DNA from: Sphingosinicella sp. BN140058
GTDB taxonomy: Bacteria > Pseudomonadota > Alphaproteobacteria > Sphingomonadales > Sphingomonadaceae
Direction of reading: 5' to 3'
Length of the DNA stretch: 64,000 bases
NCBI RefSeq assembly: GCF_004135585.1
Contig: NZ_CP035501.1
Coordinates: forward strand, 4,225,501 to 4,289,500
The notes under the pieces are model-generated. The model did not search any database and had not been told where the DNA came from. It saw only the letters and a program-made list of their open reading frames with translations. This document shows, in pieces, positions 55,231 through 64,000 of this stretch; position 1 is the first letter of the stretch, and every line of letters starts with the position of its first letter. The translations under genes and the position numbers were made by a program.

Positions 55231-56319
55231 CTAGTCGCCCAGGGTGAACGACGCACGCATGAACACACCGAATGCAAACTTGTCTTGGTCGCTTGAATAG
55301 GAGACGGTTAGACCCGGGGCGACTGGTAGGTCCCAATCCGGGATGATATAGAGCGGAAACTCCAATGAGTAATCTCCGCTTAATGAATCGACGGTTCCTT
55401 TAGGGGAAATCCCGATCTGAGTTCTGCCACTTCCAATTGAGAAAACTCTGCGATACTCGCCGGAAAGGTTTAAGCGTTCGACATTCTCGGGAGGCGCGGA
55501 AGGACCGTTCTCACAATCCTGGTCTGGATTCGTGATGACAGGTTTGCAAACAATCTCATCATCGCGGTCCTCATAGACATTTTGGTATTGCCCGCTTAGA
55601 ATGAAAGCGCTGACTGAGTCAGCAGGATAAAGGGCGCCAAACACGGCCAAGCCAAACTCCGGCTTAGTCTGATTCTTGGACGTGATTGATGCCGGTACGA
55701 TGTATTCATGCCGCTTAAATCCGATGCTCGAAGTAACGCCAAAGCGCCAAATCGGCGAGAAAAGCGAGCGCGCTATATCAACGTCACTGTAAGTAGTGGA
55801 GTACTTTTCAGCAAACTGCTGACTTGGTCCCGCATTTTTGCAATCCTTGGGTGTCTCTGGCGGCTGAGGCGCACTTGCGCACTCCTCCCTGGCATGCCGC
55901 ATTATGGTATGGAACTTGCCTCCGTAGCGCGGTCCTGGGTTGAAGCTGAAGAAACTATAGGTGAAACTTGCCTTTGGTCCATTGGAGAGCGCGTCGAGGG
56001 TGGCGCCGGACGTCAGATCGTCCTTTCCGCCAATAGGAACGCTCAGCTTGAGCGCCCAACTCTCGTTCAATTGGCGAGATCCGGCGAGTCCCTGCCGCAC
56101 CGTGTACTCGCCATATTCCATCGACGCCGCAGAGTCGTTCTCGCTAACCGCAAGATCGAAGCTAACTCCGTTCAGAAGGTTATCTGTCCGACCGCTCGGG
56201 GGCAGGGGCACGCGCGCTGCAACCTCTGCTTCATCACTGAGGTTCTGCTCCGCTGGCAACTGGCCGTTCACGATCGATGGGCATGCGAGAAGTATGCTCG
56301 CCACAATTGATAGCTTCAT
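55231..56319 (-). CDS. Exported protein, probably outer-membrane beta-barrel, unknown
   Basis: A 362-aa protein with a signal peptide (MKLSIVASILLACPSIVNG) and many alternating hydrophobic strands, ending VFMRASFTLGD. These suggest an outer-membrane or transport-related barrel. Cysteines occur only in loops. GC content is visibly lower than that of its neighbours, with more AT-ending codons, suggesting recent acquisition. No family recognised. The next gene starts 11 bp upstream, so the two are probably co-transcribed. Confidence 0.6.
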   Translation of the reverse strand: MKLSIVASILLACPSIVNGQLPAEQNLSDEAEVAARVPLPPSGRTDNLLNGVSFDLAVSENDSAASMEYGEYTVRQGLAGSRQLNESWALKLSVPIGGKDDLTSGATLDALSNGPKASFTYSFFSFNPGPRYGGKFHTIMRHAREECASAPQPPETPKDCKNAGPSQQFAEKYSTTYSDVDIARSLFSPIWRFGVTSSIGFKRHEYIVPASITSKNQTKPEFGLAVFGALYPADSVSAFILSGQYQNVYEDRDDEIVCKPVITNPDQDCENGPSAPPENVERLNLSGEYRRVFSIGSGRTQIGISPKGTVDSLSGDYSLEFPLYIIPDWDLPVAPGLTVSYSSDQDKFAFGVFMRASFTLGD

Positions 56320-56330
56320 CGGCTAATTCC

Positions 56331-56666
56331 TTAAGGGACGAGAAAGTAGCGAGTTCCAGTGATCTGCGTCCGCGTTGCAGGCACTGACACGGCCAGCGGC
56401 CATTGCTGACCGCGTGGCTGAGTGACCTTCGGTGCCGGGTCGAGCCGAACGCTGACCTCGCGTCCTGCGAGGATCATGTGGCAAACGAGGCCATATTCCC
56501 CGGGCGCCAGATCCACTTCGGCAGTGAACTTGCCCCCTTTTTCCGTCCAGGCTAGCAAATCGTGCATCTGAGGCTCGGGTGCGTCCGGGCTTACCCATCT
56601 GAAATACTGCACGAACCAACCAGCTGCTGTGCCGTCGGCCGGCTCAACCGTGACTTTGTAGTGCAT
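56331..56666 (-). CDS. Hypothetical protein, 111 aa, upstream of the barrel gene
   Basis: A soluble protein (MHYKVTVEPADGTAAGWFVQ, with MHDLLAWTEKGGKFTAEVDL and PGEYGLVCHMILAGREV) rich in beta strands; an immunoglobulin-like or cupredoxin-like fold is possible. No signal peptide. The reading frame extends to 56840, but the ATG at 56666 is preferred because GGAGG lies just before it. Ends 11 bp before the barrel-like gene start. Confidence 0.55.
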   Translation of the reverse strand: MHYKVTVEPADGTAAGWFVQYFRWVSPDAPEPQMHDLLAWTEKGGKFTAEVDLAPGEYGLVCHMILAGREVSVRLDPAPKVTQPRGQQWPLAVSVPATRTQITGTRYFLVP

Positions 56667-56848
56667 CCTAGCCTCCGTCTCTGTTGCGAGTCCGGTTAGG
56701 CTAGGATCGCGCCCGAGCGCGTGACGACCGTCACGCCCTGACCAAATCTCCGCCTTGCCATCGCCCCGCCGCACCCCCATCTCGCCCCATGGAGCAGCGC
56801 GGGCGCGGGCTCTTGAACCCTGAGAACAAATCTGGAACAAGGCGGTCC

Positions 56849-59953
<3,105 letters not shown>

Positions 59954-60765
59954 GCAATCCTCCCCGAGCTCGCTCGGGGATGAGCAAGCCCATCGTGCCC
60001 CCGGCACGATTGCAGGCTACGGGGTAGCCTGCACTTGCTCATGACCGCCCGCGAAGCGGGTGGTGGAGGGCCGGGTGAGGCGGCATGGAATGACCAGCCA
60101 AGACTCGGCGCTGGCGCGCGCACTGCGCAGCCGATCCTGACCGCTAGCGAAGTGGATGATGGAGGGCGAGGTGTTGCGGCATGGAATGACCGGTCGTTAC
60201 CGCCGCCGGCGCGACTGCAAGCCTCGCCGGGCACTTACAGGAAGATCCTGATCCTTTTTCGTCATCCCAGCGAAAGCTGGGATCTCAGGCCGGAAGAGGC
60301 GCCGCATTCTGCATCGCCGTCTGAGCCGGTTTACTGCGAGATCCCAGCTTTCGCTGGGATGACGGGGAGGGGCGCAGGCAGTAAGAGCGTAACTCGATCG
60401 CCCATACGGCGCGAACTCTGCATTCCCGCACGAAGCCACGATGAAGAAGCAGAGCCACGAAGGCGGCCAACCGGCTTCAGCACCTCACCTCAGGTTTGCG
60501 TCTCGGGAGGAGCTCCCGTTCGCCCGCTGCTCCGCTCGCCAGGACTGATCCCATTCGTGGCCTCGTACCTCCTCCGTGACGTCGTGTGGAAAGACCGACC
60601 TGCGAGGCGAGGTAGCGCTGGGAAGCAGGCTCTCCGGTCTCCTCCACCCGCAAAGCGCAGCCCCTCAGGCGTGGTTACCCAACGCGTACGTAGCTTACAC
60701 GAATGGCGACGAGGTTGCGCTTGCCGTACGCCCGGACCAACTGGTCGTAGCCGAGGGACGGTGAC
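59954..60765. other. Repeat-rich intergenic region after uvrA
   Basis: No accepted gene in 812 bp. A GTGCCCCCGGCACGA palindrome with an AGGCTAC..GTAGCCT inverted repeat lies at 59993-60033. A perfect 26-bp inverted repeat (60261-60286 and 60338-60363), each arm itself containing CCCAGCGAAAGCTGGG, follows, and then low-complexity coding-like fragments (for example 60576-60764, ending DQLVVAEGR) without clear support. Confidence 0.65.
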
Positions 60766-60846
60766 ATGATTTGGCTTCTGTTGATGTCCGGCGTCGCCGC
60801 TTTGGCGATCGCACGCGACGAGCTGCGGGATCGCGCCCGCTTCTAG
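60766..60846 (+). CDS. Possible 26-aa membrane peptide
   Basis: MIWLLLMSGVAALAIARDEL plus six residues (RDRARF): one hydrophobic helix and a charged tail, as in KdpF-like micropeptides. A GGGACGGTG stretch precedes it, a weak ribosome-binding site. Function unknown; it could be chance. Confidence 0.25.
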   Translation: MIWLLLMSGVAALAIARDELRDRARF

Positions 60847-61093
60847 GCCGACACTCTCGCTCCGATCGCGGCAGCATGGTCGGCAATTCTGCGCCTCGAA
60901 GACTTCCAACAACGCTGCACGCGGGAGGGAGCGGTCGTGCTTGGCGACCTTTGCACGCCCGCTCGTATCTTCATCCTTAACCTGCGGATGCCTGAGGCAG
61001 CGAGCTCCATGACCAAGCCGGGATACGCGAGAAGGACGCCGCTCATCCCGTACTTCGCAGCGATGGTTGCATTGAGCCCACCCCAAGGCGCAT

Positions 61094-61279
61094 TCAATCT
61101 CCGTTGCAGACGTCGCAGATTGGGACCTCGGAAAACGCGGAACCCTCGGAAATGCCGAACGGCCGCTGGCAGCAGATGCAGGTCGCAACCGGTGGCTCAG
61201 CCCATCTGAAGTCAGGGCGGTGCTCCCGCAGCCGCTTCTGCTCGTGCCAGGCAAGGCGCTCTGCGTCGGTGAAGGGCAT
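61094..61279 (-). CDS. Small Cys-rich (zinc-ribbon-like) protein
   Basis: A 61-aa protein (MPFTDAERLAWHEQKRLREH) with two Cys pairs, ATCICCQRPF and VPICDVCNGD, spaced as in zinc ribbons. ATG at 61279 follows GGGAGAGAAG; an upstream ATG at 61291 is possible. No family recognised; probably a real small zinc-binding protein. Confidence 0.6.
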   Translation of the reverse strand: MPFTDAERLAWHEQKRLREHRPDFRWAEPPVATCICCQRPFGISEGSAFSEVPICDVCNGD

Positions 61280-61412
61280 CTTCTCTCCCATCTTCTCTCG
61301 CTTTCTGACTTGGGCAGGATTGCAGAGACAGGTTTACCAATGGTGACTCTCCGGAGCCCCGGATGCGCATGGACAGGATGGGAGAACCCTGCTTCACTCG
61401 GTCGGGAGGGGC

Positions 61413-61907
61413 ATGGACCAGCCAACCGGTAGCATTAGCGCGCATTTGGCGCGCCTTTTCCCCAGGACTCCGCGGGGGATGGTGGTCTGCACTGGCCTGA
61501 TCGCGCTCGGCTTTCTACAGTCACCGCGCGACTGGTTCGTGTGGGAAACGGATCTCCCCTCCAGTCCTTGGGCCTGGTTCGTCTATGGACTGAGCGTGGC
61601 TGCGCAACTCAGCCCGTTGCTCTGTTTCATCGTCGCCTTGCTCGTTGCGAGAGGCAGCGTGTCGTTGCCGCCCGGTATGGCCGGATGGCTCGGTGTCCTG
61701 ATTCTGCCGATCGGTCTCGTCCTCACTCCTTTCGTCGCCTACTTTTCGGGCGGGGGCGAGACGTTGGTCCTCATCCATGGCGGCGTGGTAACTCTCGCCA
61801 TTTCAGGAACCCTGCTCTGGACAGGGTGGCACCGCCAATCGACCGGGGACCGGACAGTCGCCGCATTCGTTCGCTCATCCCGACCACAGCCGCGATCTTA
61901 TCGCTAG
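61413..61907 (+). CDS. Small membrane protein, 164 aa
   Basis: Four predicted helices (MVVCTGLIALGFLQ, AWFVYGLSVAAQLSPLLCF, AGWLGVLILPIGLVLTPFV, LIHGGVVTLAISGTLLW). Good GGGAGGGGC ribosome-binding site before the ATG. No family recognised. Confidence 0.6.
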   Translation: MDQPTGSISAHLARLFPRTPRGMVVCTGLIALGFLQSPRDWFVWETDLPSSPWAWFVYGLSVAAQLSPLLCFIVALLVARGSVSLPPGMAGWLGVLILPIGLVLTPFVAYFSGGGETLVLIHGGVVTLAISGTLLWTGWHRQSTGDRTVAAFVRSSRPQPRSYR

Positions 61908-62209
61908 CAGGCGCGGCATGGATCTCGATTGCCGCCTTTCATATCGCCGGGGGCGCGCGGCATTGCCTGGCCCGAAGCGACGATGGTCCAGCGCCGATCG
62001 ACGGCCTTTGGGACCTCAGAATCTTCGCCTTCTACACGACAGGGAGCGGCTACAAGAACACGTCCCGCTGGTATTTCCACGGCTTGTTGGTGGTCGGTGC
62101 GCCGGGCGGACGAGAGGTCTACAATTGGTCGCCGCGTCGGCTGCGCTTCGATCGTCTGCAAAGGCCGGACATTTTCATCCACAATGTGCGGGCGGCTTGC
62201 GAGCCGTAA
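61826..62209 (+). CDS. Possible exported protein overlapping the previous gene
   Basis: An open frame, here taken from a GTG at 61826 (the start is uncertain), contains one hydrophobic segment (TTAAILSLAGAAWISIAAFH) and a coherent polar part (GLWDLRIFAFYTTGSGYKNT, ending IFIHNVRAACEP). Overlap with the upstream gene is 82 bp. Reading quality suggests a real protein, but no family was recognised. Confidence 0.4.
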   Translation: MAPPIDRGPDSRRIRSLIPTTAAILSLAGAAWISIAAFHIAGGARHCLARSDDGPAPIDGLWDLRIFAFYTTGSGYKNTSRWYFHGLLVVGAPGGREVYNWSPRRLRFDRLQRPDIFIHNVRAACEP

Positions 62210-62407
62210 GGCAGAACGCCCGATACCCAGCGAATTCGAAATAGGGTCGGCAGTCCACAAGATGTCGGTGACAATCGACGCAGTTCCATTCATCCGGGGC
62301 AAGGTTTTCCGTTCTTGCCCCATACGCGCCACCAAAGACGGCGCGGTTCCAGGAACGACTCGATCATGCCGGGAGATGCGAAGATCCCTCTTTCTCAATC
62401 GGCCATG

Positions 62408-63070
62408 TCAGATTTCGAGATCCCTAGATCGGATCCGACGAGCCTTTGCTCTCGATATGCAGCGGGAGCGGCGTCCATGCATAGGGGGTAGCGAGCCCAA
62501 GGCCGGCTGAGCCGCCTTGTCGAGCAGCGCCACGAGGGTGAAGCCGACATATTCCGACCGGGGGACGTTCCGGTAATAAACATCCCAATAGCTCATCACC
62601 TGCGCTCGGATGCAGCGCCAATAGCCGGGGTTGGCTGCGAGGAACGGCACGATCGTGGCGATCTTCTTCGGCGTCAGCGCGGCATGAATGTCTGACAGGA
62701 TCTCGACGACGTAGGAGCCGATCAGTTCGATGACGAACGGCACCGCCCAGGTTTGGATATCGTCGAGAACCTCCCGCACCGCACGCTGGCGCTGGTAGCC
62801 GTCGAGGCTCCGCGTCTCGAGGCAGCGGGTCATCAGGCGAGGGGTGCCGGCGAGCGCCGACACCCCAAAGGTTGAACGAAGATGAAGACGGTCGGGAATG
62901 AGGATCTCTTCCCCGGCCACGCGCACTGGATATCGCCGCGTCGGATAGTCTCGATGCAACCGCGCCATGATCGCTTCGCCGGCAGCCAGCGCTTCGGTGC
63001 GCAGGGCCGCAGGGAAGGCTTGTGCCAGCAAGCCCGCGTCGAGCCGCGTCGGCGTGTCGGTTCGATCCAT
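62408..63070 (-). CDS. Hypothetical protein, 220 aa
   Basis: A soluble, largely helical protein (MDRTDTPTRLDAGLLAQAFP; later RCLETRSLDGYQRQRAVREV and PFVIELIGSYVVEILSDI; then SYWDVYYRNVPRSEYVGF). The segments are well formed and codon usage agrees with the organism, so it is likely real. Its C-terminus (RSRCISRAKARRIRSRDLEI) looks frayed and may be truncated or extended by a frameshift. No function recognised. Confidence 0.6.
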   Translation of the reverse strand: MDRTDTPTRLDAGLLAQAFPAALRTEALAAGEAIMARLHRDYPTRRYPVRVAGEEILIPDRLHLRSTFGVSALAGTPRLMTRCLETRSLDGYQRQRAVREVLDDIQTWAVPFVIELIGSYVVEILSDIHAALTPKKIATIVPFLAANPGYWRCIRAQVMSYWDVYYRNVPRSEYVGFTLVALLDKAAQPALGSLPPMHGRRSRCISRAKARRIRSRDLEI

Positions 63071-64000
63071 CCGATCCTTGTAGCCGCGCTGCTCCCGAGG
63101 GGAAGCCGATCCCGATCAGCGCAGGGCGACTTCCCGCTGAAAGCTCATGTTCAACCGTCGAGGCGACGAGATCACACCGCGCCGACAGGTCACGCGACCT
63201 GTCATCCGTCTCCGCAGAACCTTTGCGGCTTGGCGGCTTTGCGTGATCATGAATCCACCTCTCCATTCGGGCGCTGCGAAAGAGGGTTGGCACGCAAAGC
63301 CGCGAAGGCGCGAAGGGTTCGGTACGGGGGATTGCTGACGACCAGGTGCGGCACGCTGTCGCGGACCGTGATGCGGGGCGCAGTGCGTGATCGCGCTTGG
63401 GCTTGGCGACCTCGTTCGTTCCTCGAACCCCAAATTGGACGCCATTGACGAGCAATTGCGTTCTTGCTATGTTCCATAGTTTGCTGCGGCAGGCCCGCGG
63501 TATCCCATCCGTCGCCAGTGGCACGCGCCGTCTTTGAAGGCGAAGGTCAAGCAAATTGAATGAAGCGGCCGGCGCGTGGGCGCCGGCCGCTTCCTGGGCA
63601 TCGAGGCCGCCTTGAACTCCAGCGAGAGGAAGCACCTCAACGGAAGCCGGGCAGAAGGCGGTGGCGCGAAAATCGACCGTAATAACGGTGAATACGGTCG
63701 GCGAAATGCCTTCGCAGCCACCAGGCGCGGCACGCGTCCGATCCTGCCCTTTCATTCCGGCGCCGGATCTCAGCCGGGCATCGTGAGCTCCGGTTGCGCC
63801 CGCCCGGATACGGCTGCGAAAGGCCCGCAGCCGGCTGCGTGAGGCATCCGCGGGACCGTGTGAATCAACCGTAATTACGGCCAATACGGTCGTCGCGATG
63901 CGATCCCGACCCCTGTTCTCACATCCACCCGTTGGACCTGCTCAGGAGAATTACAGCCGGACCATCAGGTCGAAAGGGCTCTGCGCCGCGTGCCGTGTCT
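63071..64000. other. Gene-poor window end
   Basis: No convincing gene in 930 bp; short ORFs overlap in several frames. An inverted, low-complexity stretch (tttgcggcttggcggctttg, and later its reverse-type cgcaaagccgcgaaggcgcg) lies at 63221-63315, a common non-coding bacterial repeat. Two similar 25-bp dyads are at 63676 and 63868 (see separate entry). Confidence 0.45.
63676..63892. repeat. Two copies of an ACCGTAAT-ACGG..AATACGGTCG dyad
   Basis: Copy 1 (63676-63700) and copy 2 (63868-63892) agree in 22 of 25 positions and are 192 bp apart. Copy 2 contains the perfect 12-bp palindrome CCGTAATTACGG. They could be operator sites for a regulator of a gene outside the window, or a repeat family. 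No gene lies between them. Confidence 0.55.

Noticed and set aside
60035..60769. 244-codon ORF through the repeat region after uvrA
   Set aside because: It runs through inverted repeats, has a biased Arg/Pro/Ser composition and no domain; treated as chance in GC-rich DNA.
63147..63338. Short ORFs around the cgcaaagccgcgaaggcg stretch
   Set aside because: This is a common non-coding repeat whose translations (for example AKPRRREGFG) recur as artefacts.

Overview
The window is GC-rich, densely packed chromosomal DNA of an alphaproteobacterium, most likely a sphingomonad (Sphingomonas or a relative). This is inferred from a CcrM-type GANTC methyltransferase, an aa3-oxidase subunit IV next to pntAA, a TorF-type porin leading the kdp operon, and dispersed palindromic repeats of the type found in sphingomonad genomes. 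No rRNA, CRISPR array, transposase or integrase was recognised. One tRNA (Arg, anticodon TCT) is present.

Layout. 1-2.7 kb: a leftward pair, SWIM zinc-finger protein then DUF5691 protein, the second cut by the window edge and using a GTG start. 2.9-11.6 kb: a potassium-uptake operon, porin / 27-aa peptide / kdpF / kdpA / kdpB / kdpC / kdpD / kdpE, with translationally coupled junctions. 11.6-22.2 kb: an accessory island. It starts with a frameshifted 3' relic of an SNF2 helicase and an AT-richer stretch. Then comes a compact cassette: a 47-aa peptide gene, a strong hairpin, three consecutive alpha-helical proteins of unknown function, a fused ABC exporter, a membrane-anchored M1-like metallopeptidase, and an ABC ATPase/permease pair. 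The island ends in a decayed second copy of the kdpE 3' end. This looks like a peptide (RiPP or bacteriocin-like) system without recognisable canonical modifying enzymes and is the best candidate here for an undescribed system.

22.3-35 kb is housekeeping and miscellaneous: MFS/AraC pair, FAD oxidoreductase, RraB-like protein, serine hydrolase, tRNA-Arg, queuosine-precursor transporter, purS-purQ, an A-type Fe-S carrier, xth and rnhB. 35-46 kb: ccrM behind a promoter region with six GANTC sites, folP, a ZIP transporter, two manganese catalases, a GNAT protein, a phosphodiester-glycosidase-like lipoprotein, an SDR, a sigma-54 activator, aa3-oxidase subunit IV and pntAA. 46.6-50.7 kb: a GAF-GGDEF-EAL protein on the opposite strand and a small exported protein separate pntAA from pntAB-pntB. 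51-56.7 kb: a membrane protein, an Asp/Glu racemase family protein, a tyrosinase with a neighbouring stand-alone paralogue of its C-terminal domain, and two leftward unknowns. 56.8-60 kb: uvrA, whose coding sequence carries an in-frame insertion bounded by two copies of a palindromic repeat also seen between genes. 60-64 kb is gene-poor and rich in repeats and small hypothetical proteins.

The kdp genes form a complete K+ pump with its own two-component control. The pnt genes encode a split-subunit proton-translocating transhydrogenase. PurS and PurQ supply two of the three parts of FGAM synthetase. The island genes appear to make, export and perhaps process or resist a small peptide. All calls come from reading the translated sequence; no database search was run.
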